A DNA stretch of 64,000 nt from Janthinobacterium sp. 61 (GTDB lineage: Bacteria > Pseudomonadota > Gammaproteobacteria > Burkholderiales > Burkholderiaceae_D): assembly GCF_002846335.1 (NCBI RefSeq), contig NZ_PJMQ01000001.1, positions 5,580,001 through 5,644,000 of the forward strand, given 5' to 3'. The notes beneath the pieces were generated by a model. It made no database searches, was not told where the DNA came from, and saw only the letters and a program-made list of their open reading frames with translations. Of the stretch, positions 14,631 through 22,474 are shown piece by piece (the first letter of the stretch is position 1; every line of letters starts with the position of its first letter). Position numbers and translations under genes: made by a program.

Positions 14631-15269
14631 ATGCCTTCCTTTCCGATGCCCTTCCCGCAGATGATTGTTCCACCCGAGCCCACCCAGGCGCGCAGCAAGC
14701 AAGCGTTCGAGCGCCTGCTGCTGGTAGGCGAGCAGTTGCTGGCGGAAAACCGTTTCGATGAAATTGGCGTGGCCGACCTGGCCAGGCTGGCGGAAACCTC
14801 GGTGGGCACGTTTTACCGTTTATTGGGCGACAAGGACACCCTGAGCCGCTTGCTGCTGCAGCGTTTTTTTTCCGACATGGTGGAAAAGGTCGAGACCCTG
14901 ACGGAGCTGCGCCAGTGGGAAACGCGCAGCCTGGAAGAGTTCATCCGCGCCATGGTGGCCATGTTTGTTGCTGTCAACACGGGCCGGCGCGGCGTGTTGC
15001 GCGCCTTGATCACGCGCGCGTCGCAGGATGCGCAATTTCGCGACAGGGTGCATCAGATCAATCATCTGATCTCCCAGCGCACGGTCGCCGTGCTGGCCAG
15101 CAAGTCGGCCAGCATCCGTCACCCCAACCCTACCCAGGCGATGATGGTGGTGCCGCCCGTGCTGCTGGGCATCCTGAACCAGCATACCTTGACGGGTTCG
15201 CTGTCCTTTTTGTCGGGCGCGGCACTCGAAGATGAACTCGTGCGTGTTGCTTTAAATTACCTGACTTGA
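14631..15269 (+). CDS. TetR/AcrR-family regulator
   Basis: A 212-residue regulator. The N-terminal helix-turn-helix is QARSKQAFERLLLVGEQLL through GVADLARLAETSVGTFYRLLGDKDTL (residues about 18-75), the standard TetR pattern with FYR(H/Y)F replaced by FYRLLGDK. The remaining helices bind an unknown ligand. Downstream lie the hydrolase, TonB receptor and esterase genes. A palindrome located exactly between the -35 and -10 boxes of the hydrolase promoter is the likely target. The first codons (MPSFPMPFPQ) may not all be translated, since an internal ATG at 14646 is also possible. Confidence 0.85.
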   Translation: MPSFPMPFPQMIVPPEPTQARSKQAFERLLLVGEQLLAENRFDEIGVADLARLAETSVGTFYRLLGDKDTLSRLLLQRFFSDMVEKVETLTELRQWETRSLEEFIRAMVAMFVAVNTGRRGVLRALITRASQDAQFRDRVHQINHLISQRTVAVLASKSASIRHPNPTQAMMVVPPVLLGILNQHTLTGSLSFLSGAALEDELVRVALNYLT

Positions 15270-15287
15270 GATATTTGTCGAATTAAC

Positions 15288-15316
15288 TTGAAATCGGAAT
15301 TCGGATTCCGTATTAT
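15288..15316 (+). promoter_or_regulatory. Hydrolase promoter with embedded TetR operator candidate
   Basis: TTGAAA (15288-15293), a 17-bp spacer and TATTAT (15311-15316) form a strong promoter. Inside the spacer CGGAAT (15295-15300) and ATTCCG (15305-15310) form an inverted repeat with a 4-bp centre. A bound repressor would cover both promoter boxes. The start codon of the hydrolase gene is 70 bp downstream. Confidence 0.65.
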
Positions 15317-15385
15317 GTTTTCCAACAGCAGGAAAACATATTCCTGCACCTGAACACAAAGCATGTTCAACAGCAAGGAGACAGA

Positions 15386-16192
15386 ATGCGGCGTCACACG
15401 ACATCCGATGTTACATTGCATCACCTCGACCTCGATCTCGGCACAGAGACAGGGCAGGGCGATCCCGTGTTTCTGCTGCACGGCCTCGGTTCCTGCGCCG
15501 AAGACTGGCGCCCGCAGATCGATGCACTCGGTAGCAGCTATCGCCTGATCGTGCCCGACCTGCGCGGCCATGGCGCCAGCCCTGCGCCAAACGGCGACTG
15601 GCAGATCGGCGACTTCGCCAACGACCTCTTCAACTTGATGGACCAGCTCGACGTGCCGCGCGCGCATATCGTCGGCTTTTCCCTGGGCGGCATGGTGGGC
15701 CTGGAAATGGCCAACCGCGCTCCCGACAGGGTGGCCAGCTTGTGCCTGATCAACTCCCAGCCGTTCCAGGGCAGCAAGCCGGCGGCGCTGCTGTTTGCCT
15801 ACTGGCTGCGCCGCACGGTAATCGCTACCTTCGGCCTGAAAGCCATGGGCAAGATCATCGGCAAGAAACTGTTTCCTGATCCGTCCCAGCAAGCCCTCGT
15901 CGAGCGCTTCGCCACGCAGATGGCGGGCATGGACAAGCGCGCCTACCTGGCCGCGCTGGACGCCATTTTCCACTGGGATATTGACCTGCATTTCCAGGCC
16001 CTGGCCATGCCCGTCTTCATCATGGCGGCCGACCAGGATTACACGCCCGTCGCCAGCAAGCGGGCCTTTGCCGCACAGTTTCAGCAGTGCGAGATCGAGA
16101 TTATCGCGAACTCGCGCCACGCCACGCCCCTGGACCAGGCGCAGCGTGTGAATACCTTGTTGCAGTCCTTCCTCGCCACACATTCAAAATAA
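15386..16192 (+). CDS. Alpha/beta-fold hydrolase (esterase-like)
   Basis: A 268-residue cytoplasmic hydrolase with the oxyanion block HGLGSCAEDW, the nucleophile elbow GFSLGG (S99), a catalytic-type Asp in MAADQDYTPV, and His in NSRHATPLD. This is the layout of small esterases and of carboxylester or lactone hydrolases such as 3-oxoadipate enol-lactonase relatives. It has no signal peptide. It stands between the TetR gene and a TonB receptor gene and is probably repressed by the TetR protein. With the secreted esterase downstream it suggests hydrolysis of an ester taken up by the receptor. The substrate is unknown. Confidence 0.85.
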   Translation: MRRHTTSDVTLHHLDLDLGTETGQGDPVFLLHGLGSCAEDWRPQIDALGSSYRLIVPDLRGHGASPAPNGDWQIGDFANDLFNLMDQLDVPRAHIVGFSLGGMVGLEMANRAPDRVASLCLINSQPFQGSKPAALLFAYWLRRTVIATFGLKAMGKIIGKKLFPDPSQQALVERFATQMAGMDKRAYLAALDAIFHWDIDLHFQALAMPVFIMAADQDYTPVASKRAFAAQFQQCEIEIIANSRHATPLDQAQRVNTLLQSFLATHSK

Positions 16193-16339
16193 ACAGGCCA
16201 CTCGCCGCACGGGCAGGGGCCGGGAAACAGTCATCGCAGGGCAGGTGCTCGCATTGCGCGCGCGGGTACCGTTACGTCTTGCGATTCTGGAATCCGGTCA
16301 TCTTCCCTGGTGGCAAGCAAGCCTGACATTGGAGACGCT

Positions 16340-18559
16340 ATGAAACTTGCTTTGAAATTAATGCCCGCCGCCCTCGCCGTTGCCGGTGCCTTCAGCTTTT
16401 CTACACAGGCCCTGGCGCAGGAGGCCGCCACGTCTGCCGCCGCCAGCGCCCAGAGCGCCAGCGAGGCCAGCGATGCGAAAGAACGCATGGAAACCGTGAC
16501 GGTCTCTGCCCGCCGCCGCGAAGAGCGGCTGCAGGACGTGCCGCTGGCCGTCACGGCGTTTTCCGCCAAGGCCCTGGAACGGGCGAATATCCAGAACCTG
16601 GCCGACTTGCAGGAGCGCGTGCCGAACCTGACCGTGTACGCTTCGCGCGGCACGAATACCACCTTGACGGCCTTTATTCGCGGCGTGGGCCAGGCCGACC
16701 CCGTCTGGGGCGTGGACCCGGGCGTGGGCATTTATTTTGACGACGTCTACATGGCCCGTCCGCAAGGCGCGCTGCTCGACGTGTTCGACGTGCAGCGCAT
16801 TGAAGTGCTGCGCGGCCCGCAAGGCACCTTGTACGGCAAGAACACCATCGGTGGCGCCATCAAGTATATTTCGCGCCCCCTGGCGAAGGAAAACGGCGCC
16901 TCGGCGGAAGTGGGCCTCGGCAATTACAATCAGCGCAACTTCAAGGCCGCCTTCAATCTGGCCAACGAGAGCGGCACCTGGCGCGCGCGCCTGGCCGCTG
17001 CCAAGCTGGACCGCGACGGCTTCGGTCGCAATACCTTCAATGGCGAACAGGTCAGCGACCAGGACAGTACGGCAGCGCGCCTGTCCGTCGGTTACTTTCC
17101 GCAGGACATACCCCTCACCGTCGTGCTGAGCCTGGACGCCACGGACGACAAATCGGGCGTGCGCGGCTTCCAGCGCATGGGCGTGAGCGCCTTCGACCCG
17201 CTCAGGCGGCCCGCCAGCACCAGCGCCTACGATATCCAGAGCGGCATGCCGGGCCACAACTTCACGCACAACCGGGGCGGCTCGCTGGTGGCCAATTACA
17301 CGCTGTCGAACGAGTGGTCCGTGAAAGTGATCGGCGCCAAGCGGCGCAGCACATCCGAGCAAACCATCGACTTCGACGGCTTGCCGCAGCCCATCGCTGA
17401 CGTGTTCGGCGACTCGCGCGACGAGCAGAAGAGCCTGGAATTGCAGGCCTCGTACAGCGGTGACTACGGCGCCGGCGTGATCGGCCTGTACCGCTTCGAG
17501 GGGACGGCCGGCGGCGGCATCTACAACAACTTCCTGGGGCGCCAGTTCACGGCCGCCGTCAGCACGGTGGAGACGGACAGCACGGCGCTGTATACGGACT
17601 GGACCTGGCCGCTGGGCAAGGTCTGGAGCATCAATGCGGGCTTGCGCCACACGCGCGAGGAAAAGCGCGCCATCGTGCTCAACCGCGCTTTTGCCGACGT
17701 GGGTTTTACGCGGCCCATACAGACGGCGGCCGACTTCGACAAGTCCTTGTCGGTCAGCAATACCTCGCCGAAAATCTCCGTGCGCTATGAAGCGTCGAAG
17801 ACGACGAATTTCTACAGCAACCTGTCGCGCGGTTTCAAGTCGGGCGGCTACAACGTGCGCGCCAACAACCTGGTGGTGCCCGATTCCGCGCGCCCTTACA
17901 AGGATGAAAAACTCGACGCGCTGGAAGTGGGCATGAAGTACGCGGCGCCGGACGATACGTTTGACGCCAACGTGGCCCTGTTTTACAACCGCTACAAGGA
18001 TATCCAGTTGTCGGTGTTTACCAGCTATGTACAGCCGGGCGGCGTGCCGGGCTTCTATGGCGACTTCACGAACGCGGGCAAGGCGACGGTGAAAGGCGCC
18101 GAGTTCGAATTCTCGTGGCGGCCGAACCGCCAGTGGGAAGTGAACGGTTTTCTCGCCCTGCTGAACGCCAGCTATGACGAGTTCATGAGTGGCGGCAAGA
18201 ACATTGCGGATACGCAAAAGTTCAGCAACACGCCGCGCAGGCAAGTGGGCTTGAACCTGACGCGCACGGACCGCGACGTCTTCGGCGGCGCGCTGCGCAG
18301 CATGGTCGGTTATGGCTACCGCAGCAAGGTGTATCCGACTACGGACTTGAGCGAAACCCTGGCGCAGGGTGGCTACAGCATCTGGACGGCTGGTGTCGTG
18401 TGGGAAGCGCCGAAGAACTGGACCTTCAGTCTGCACGGCAGCAACCTGGGCAACAAACGCTACCGCACGGATGGCTACAACATTCCCGCCGTGTTCATCC
18501 TCGATGGTTTCTACGGTCCGCCGCGCCAGATCATCGCCAAGGCAGGCTACAAATTTTAA
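16340..18559 (+). CDS. TonB-dependent outer-membrane receptor
   Basis: A 739-residue receptor. The start at 16340 follows GGAGACGCT, and a signal peptide ends at ALAQ near residue 27. The plug domain starts at METVTVSARRREERLQDVP and includes IRGVGQADP and the diagnostic VEVLRGPQGTLYGKNTIGGAI block. The rest is the 22-strand beta-barrel, ending in an aromatic residue (AGYKF), as required for outer-membrane assembly. The Gly-Lys-Asn-Thr plug form is common in receptors of Sphingomonads and Oxalobacteraceae that take up complex organic compounds rather than siderophores. Its place between a hydrolase and a secreted esterase supports uptake of an ester or oligomer. Confidence 0.9.
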   Translation: MKLALKLMPAALAVAGAFSFSTQALAQEAATSAAASAQSASEASDAKERMETVTVSARRREERLQDVPLAVTAFSAKALERANIQNLADLQERVPNLTVYASRGTNTTLTAFIRGVGQADPVWGVDPGVGIYFDDVYMARPQGALLDVFDVQRIEVLRGPQGTLYGKNTIGGAIKYISRPLAKENGASAEVGLGNYNQRNFKAAFNLANESGTWRARLAAAKLDRDGFGRNTFNGEQVSDQDSTAARLSVGYFPQDIPLTVVLSLDATDDKSGVRGFQRMGVSAFDPLRRPASTSAYDIQSGMPGHNFTHNRGGSLVANYTLSNEWSVKVIGAKRRSTSEQTIDFDGLPQPIADVFGDSRDEQKSLELQASYSGDYGAGVIGLYRFEGTAGGGIYNNFLGRQFTAAVSTVETDSTALYTDWTWPLGKVWSINAGLRHTREEKRAIVLNRAFADVGFTRPIQTAADFDKSLSVSNTSPKISVRYEASKTTNFYSNLSRGFKSGGYNVRANNLVVPDSARPYKDEKLDALEVGMKYAAPDDTFDANVALFYNRYKDIQLSVFTSYVQPGGVPGFYGDFTNAGKATVKGAEFEFSWRPNRQWEVNGFLALLNASYDEFMSGGKNIADTQKFSNTPRRQVGLNLTRTDRDVFGGALRSMVGYGYRSKVYPTTDLSETLAQGGYSIWTAGVVWEAPKNWTFSLHGSNLGNKRYRTDGYNIPAVFILDGFYGPPRQIIAKAGYKF

Positions 18560-18682
18560 AGTTCTTCACCGCCGGGGCTGGACCCATTGGGTCCGGCTTC
18601 GCCTGTCGGAAGTGCCGGTCTGGCCAAGGTCCAAGCCGGTTCATTGTCGCTGTTTTCGTCCTTAATGAATCAGGAGACTGGC

Positions 18683-19678
18683 ATGGCACATCTGCATCAG
18701 CAACTGCGTCACTTCTTATCCGCAATCATCGCCGCCTGCGGCTTGCTGGCCGCGCTGCCGGCCTTTGCCGGCCAGTGGGACTTCGGCCTGTACGCGAGCC
18801 TGTGGGGCTCGCGCGAATACCAGGTCTGGCTACCGACCAATTACCATCCGAACACGCCGCTGCCCGTCGTGCTGATGCTGCACGGCTGCGGTTCCGAACC
18901 GAACAGCATGGCCGCCGTCAGCCGCTACAACCAACTGGCCGACAGCGAAAATTTCATCGTCGTCTATCCGCGCCAGAACGCCACGGCCAACCCCATGCGT
19001 TGCTGGAATTTCATGCTGCCGCTGAACCAGGAACGGGGTACGGGCGAGCCGGCCGTGCTGATGGGTATCTTGAACAAGGTCAAGAGCAAGTATGCGGTGC
19101 AGGATAGCCGCGTGTATGTGACGGGCATCTCGGCGGGCGGCGCCATGGCCTCCATCATGGCCGCCTGCTACTCGGACGTGTTCGCCGCCGTGATGGTGCA
19201 TTCGGGCGGCATGTACAAAGGCGCCATCGGCATGCTCACGGCCGCCGATTCGCTGTTCAACGGCAGTTCCTTCGACCCGAAAGCGCGGGGCAAGGATGCC
19301 TGGCGCTGCTCCGGTTCGCCGCGCCGATTAATGCCGACGATGGTGTTCCACGGCACGGCCGACATCGTCGTCAACCCCGTCAACGGCGAGCAAACCATCG
19401 AGCAATTCCTGCAGACCAGCGATGTCGGCGACGATGGCCTCGACAATGACAGCGTGCGCTACCGTGCTGACAGCATCGTGCGCCAGACAGTGCCCTACGG
19501 CCGCAGCTATTCCATCGACACCTACCTGCACAACGGCGCCGTCATCGCGCAAAAGTACACGGTCGAGGGCATGAACCATGCGTGGAGCGGCGGCCCTCCC
19601 GGCTGGCCGTTCAGCGATGAACTGGGGCCGGACGCCACCGTGATCAGCTGGAATTTCTTCAAGAATTACCAGCGCTGA
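18683..19678 (+). CDS. Secreted PHB-depolymerase-like esterase (CE1 type)
   Basis: A 331-residue exported esterase. The start at 18683 is preceded by AGGAGACTGGC, and a signal peptide ends near AFAG (residue about 28). The mature enzyme has the oxyanion block LMLHGCGSEPN, the lipase box GISAGG with nucleophile S150, a likely Asp in FHGTADIVV, and His in EGMNHAWSGG. These are the motifs of extracellular short-chain PHA depolymerases and feruloyl/acetylxylan esterases of family CE1. No C-terminal substrate-binding domain is present. It probably cleaves extracellular polyester or esterified polysaccharide whose products enter through the receptor upstream. A terminator follows. Confidence 0.85.
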   Translation: MAHLHQQLRHFLSAIIAACGLLAALPAFAGQWDFGLYASLWGSREYQVWLPTNYHPNTPLPVVLMLHGCGSEPNSMAAVSRYNQLADSENFIVVYPRQNATANPMRCWNFMLPLNQERGTGEPAVLMGILNKVKSKYAVQDSRVYVTGISAGGAMASIMAACYSDVFAAVMVHSGGMYKGAIGMLTAADSLFNGSSFDPKARGKDAWRCSGSPRRLMPTMVFHGTADIVVNPVNGEQTIEQFLQTSDVGDDGLDNDSVRYRADSIVRQTVPYGRSYSIDTYLHNGAVIAQKYTVEGMNHAWSGGPPGWPFSDELGPDATVISWNFFKNYQR

Positions 19679-19703
19679 CGCTTTGAGGAATTTGCCGCTC
19701 GTA

Positions 19704-19734
19704 AAATGGGGTGCAGTGATTGCGCCCCATTTTT
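19704..19734 (+). terminator. Rho-independent terminator after the esterase gene
   Basis: AAATGGGG (19704-19711) and CCCCATTT (19725-19732) form an 8-bp stem with T residues following. It closes the hydrolase-receptor-esterase unit. Confidence 0.8.
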
Positions 19735-19770
19735 GATGCCGGTGAAAGATCCCATGCTAGCGGCTCGTAG

Positions 19771-20142
19771 CAAGACCGCGCCGGACTGCAATTGTTGCTC
19801 AGCATCGTCTTGCTGGCGATGGAGCGCTATCCGGCCGGCGTCTTCGCGCGCATGGACTTGCGCGTACACCACGAGTGTTACCACGTCATCGAATACCGCC
19901 TGTTCAACGATTTCTATTTCCGCGAACCCGCCTGGCTGGCCATGAGCCCGCCCGGCACGGCCTATGGCAAGGGATTCCAGAACCTGGGCCACCCGCATCC
20001 GGGCCTCGTCAGCCTGCACGCAGCCTGCGGCCCCGAGGAAGACAAAACGGAGGTATTCGGCTGGATGATGACGCCCGCGTATGCGCTGCGACTGGAGGCG
20101 TGGACGGCGTTTGATCCCGCCTTGCTGGCCAAACGGAAATAG
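19771..20142 (+). pseudogene. 5'-truncated putative zinc metallopeptidase remnant
   Basis: The frame opens after a stop at 19768 and runs 123 codons without an ATG at a plausible start (the first ATG is at 19822, and the computed start is TTG). It contains HHECYHVIE, a HExxH zinc-binding motif, followed by an aromatic-rich stretch (FNDFYFREPAWL) and a short C-terminus. A typical metallopeptidase would need 100 or more residues before this motif. They are absent, since only 92 bp separate it from the previous gene. I read it as the tail of a decayed gene, though a short functional protein cannot be excluded. Confidence 0.5.
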
Positions 20143-20303
20143 TTGACGGAAGTAGTGGAGAGCAAGACAAGGTCGGACTAAAGTTCAAGCCAGTTTCGCC
20201 AGTGGGTGCATGTCCTGACAGCCGCGGCTCCCTGTATTAGCTGCTAACTATATAATCTGCGCTTGGGCGATACCCGCCCCTGAACTCCGATTGAAGGAAT
20301 GCC

Positions 20304-20978
20304 ATGCCAGGATACATGCCAGGATATTTCGTGCGCCGCTTGGCGCTGTGTGTAGTGTCGACCGTGTGCATCTCTGCCAATGCCGCCGAGGTGGTGGCGG
20401 TGGATGCGCAGCAGCGCGCGTCCTTGTTGGAATTTTATGCGCAGCAATATCCGGGCGAGCCTGCCACGCGCACCGTGTTTGAGAGCGTGCCCGTGGTGGG
20501 GGGCCGTGGTCGCGAAGTGGTGGGCAGCGCGGAAACGCCGCCGTATCGCGGTCATGGAGCTCTGTGCCGTACGCAGCGCACCAAGTTCGTGCTGCATGGC
20601 GAGGGCAAGCAGGCGCGCTGGCAGGAGGCTGGCATGGAGTATTACGCCTGGCTCGACCGTGGCACTTGCCGCGCGGTGGCCGAGCCCGTGCGCATGCTGC
20701 AGCGCATCCCCGATGTGGAACTGGAAGGCGTGTTGCTGTATCAAAAGCCGCTGCTGGAGCGGGCGCGATTATTGATGGCGGGTAACACGGCCTGCGCCCC
20801 CTTGCGGGCGCTGAAGTTTACGCTGGCGGCCGTCGACGTAGGCGCCGCCGCACCGCGTGCCGAAGAGCGCTATGCGCTGGTGTTCAAGAGTGACCGCGAC
20901 AGCTACGCCCGCGTCTGGCTGCGCAAGAGCGGTGCCCAGTATGACGCGTGGAATGTGACTTGCCCGCCAGTGCTGTAG
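20304..20978 (+). CDS. Hypothetical exported protein
   Basis: A 224-residue protein with a signal peptide (MPGYMPGYFVRRLALCVVSTVCISANA, cleavage likely near residue 28). The start follows GAAGGAATGCC. The mature part has four Cys (in ALCRT, GTCRAV, TACAPL, VTCPP), which suggests disulfides in the periplasm. There is no motif I recognise. The gene stands alone between the metallopeptidase remnant and the DUF695 gene. Confidence 0.6.
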   Translation: MPGYMPGYFVRRLALCVVSTVCISANAAEVVAVDAQQRASLLEFYAQQYPGEPATRTVFESVPVVGGRGREVVGSAETPPYRGHGALCRTQRTKFVLHGEGKQARWQEAGMEYYAWLDRGTCRAVAEPVRMLQRIPDVELEGVLLYQKPLLERARLLMAGNTACAPLRALKFTLAAVDVGAAAPRAEERYALVFKSDRDSYARVWLRKSGAQYDAWNVTCPPVL

Positions 20979-21022
20979 ACTGCTCGCCCTTTGCTCGATT
21001 CTTCTTTTTGACTGTTGCAACC

Positions 21023-21463
21023 ATGAACCAGAATTCCACTTCCGCCCGCAGCTGGGGCACCATCGTCACGCATAGCGACGAGATGGCCATCATCTACCGT
21101 TATGTCGACGCCTTCCATGACGACTGGGACCTGTCGTCGCAGCCGGACCGCATCATCATCGCCTGGCGTTATGAAGACGAAACGGGCATGCCCGCGCCGA
21201 ACGAGCGCGAGCACATGGAAGAGCTGGAAGCGGCGCTGGCGCCCGTGGTGGAAGAGGGCGGCTTCGCCACCCTGGCGCTGGTATCGACGGGTGAAAACTT
21301 GCGCGAATGGATTTACTACACGCAATCGGGCGAAGAGTTTTTCAATCGCCTGAATACGGCGTTGGCGTCGCGCCCGAAATTCCCGATTGAAATCCGCAGC
21401 GCGGCCGACCCCGCCTGGTCCACGTATGCGGGTTTCATGGCCGCCTTGCCCCCAACGACCTGA
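21023..21463 (+). CDS. DUF695-domain protein
   Basis: A 146-residue acidic soluble protein. I chose the ATG at 21023 because the upstream extension overlaps the previous gene's end. It contains a pattern of the DUF695 family: DRIIIAWRYEDETGMP, then EELEAALAPVVEEGGFATLALVSTGENLREWIYYT. This family of proteins of about 140 residues is found in many bacteria without a known activity, sometimes near toxin-immunity genes. No toxin is adjacent. A dispersed repeat follows the stop. Confidence 0.75.
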   Translation: MNQNSTSARSWGTIVTHSDEMAIIYRYVDAFHDDWDLSSQPDRIIIAWRYEDETGMPAPNEREHMEELEAALAPVVEEGGFATLALVSTGENLREWIYYTQSGEEFFNRLNTALASRPKFPIEIRSAADPAWSTYAGFMAALPPTT

Positions 21464-21469
21464 TCAAAC

Positions 21470-21570
21470 CTGCTGCGCGTCGTGATCTGCCGCCTGCGAT
21501 GCTCACTGTGCTACAGCACAGCTCCGCTCTCGGCGACAGCTCCCTTCCGCTCGCAACGGTTTTATCAGGG
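21470..21570. repeat. Dispersed intergenic repeat, copy 1
   Basis: A 42-bp core (21470-21511) recurs at 49308-49349 with 37 of 42 bases identical, including GCGATGCTCACTGTGC. The rest of this copy contains GTGCTACAGCACAGC with local inverted symmetry. It lies between convergent genes and does not look like a terminator. Confidence 0.65.
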
Positions 21571-21580
21571 TTGGATCTAA

Positions 21581-22474
21581 TCAGACCAGCGCGGACGCCA
21601 CGATGCGCGTGGCGGCCGTGATGATGTCCTGATTCGTGTCCGCTTTTTTCTGTTCGCGTGTGTAGTACACGGCGATGACCAGCGGTGCGCCGCTGGCCGG
21701 GTAGGCGACGCCGATATCGTTGACGCTGCCATATGCTCCCGAGCCCGTTTTATCGGCCACCTGCCAGCCAGCCGGTACGCCGGCGCGGATGCGCTTGTCG
21801 CCTGTCGTGTTGCCGCGCATCCAGGCGTCGAGCTGCTGGCGCTGCGGCGCCGGCAAGCTATTTCCCAGTAATAATTGCTGCAAGCTGTGCGCCATCGACG
21901 CTGGGCTAGCCGTGTCGCGCACTTCGCCGGGGATGGCACTATTGAGTTCCGTTTCCCAGCGCTCCAGCTGGAACACCGTATTGCCGATGCTGCGCGCAAA
22001 CGCCGTCACGGCTTGCGGCCCGCCTAATAATGTCATCAAGAAATTGGCTGCGCTATTGTCGCTGTACTGCAAGGTGGCGGCGCACAGGTCCGCCACGGTC
22101 ATGCCGTCGGCCAGATGCTTTTCCGTGATGGGCGAATACGTGACCAGTTCTTTTTTCTCGTAACGCACGTGCTGATCCAGCAAACCCGGCTGGCTGACGC
22201 TGCGGGCAAGCACGGCGGCCGCCAGCATCGCCTTGAAGGTGCTGGCCAGGGGAAAGCGTTCGTCGGCGCGATAGGCAATGCGCAGTTCGCTGCCCTGGCG
22301 CCAGGCGGCAACGCCGAGGCGTCCGCCTGCGGCCTGTTCCAGCGCGGCCAGTTGCGTGTGGGCGGCGGCGAGGCTGGTCGCGGGCGCGGCAAACAGCAGC
22401 GATGTCGGGCACAGCAGGGCGGCACCGCTGGCCAGCAGGAGGTGGCGGCGGAGTTGGTTTGGGGATTCAGTCAT
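21581..22474 (-). CDS. Class A beta-lactamase
   Basis: A 297-residue serine beta-lactamase that opens beta-lactam rings in the periplasm. All class A motifs are present: S78-T-F-K81 (Ambler S70-K73), S138-D-N140 (Ambler 130-132), W-E174-T-E-L-N (Ambler E166 loop) and K242-T-G-S (Ambler 234). The N-terminus has twin Arg before a moderately hydrophobic stretch (LRRHLLLASGAALL), suggesting Tat or Sec export. The start lies 8 nt inside the 3' end of the upstream histidine kinase gene, so the two are probably translationally coupled. No AmpR-type regulator is adjacent. The allele subgroup and substrate range cannot be told from motifs. Confidence 0.95.
   Translation of the reverse strand: MTESPNQLRRHLLLASGAALLCPTSLLFAAPATSLAAAHTQLAALEQAAGGRLGVAAWRQGSELRIAYRADERFPLASTFKAMLAAAVLARSVSQPGLLDQHVRYEKKELVTYSPITEKHLADGMTVADLCAATLQYSDNSAANFLMTLLGGPQAVTAFARSIGNTVFQLERWETELNSAIPGEVRDTASPASMAHSLQQLLLGNSLPAPQRQQLDAWMRGNTTGDKRIRAGVPAGWQVADKTGSGAYGSVNDIGVAYPASGAPLVIAVYYTREQKKADTNQDIITAATRIVASALV

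Noticed and set aside
16358..18436. A 692-codon minus-strand ORF antisense to the TonB receptor gene
   Set aside because: It has no known domain and shows His/Arg-rich composition. The plus-strand receptor has a signal peptide, plug motifs and a C-terminal aromatic residue.
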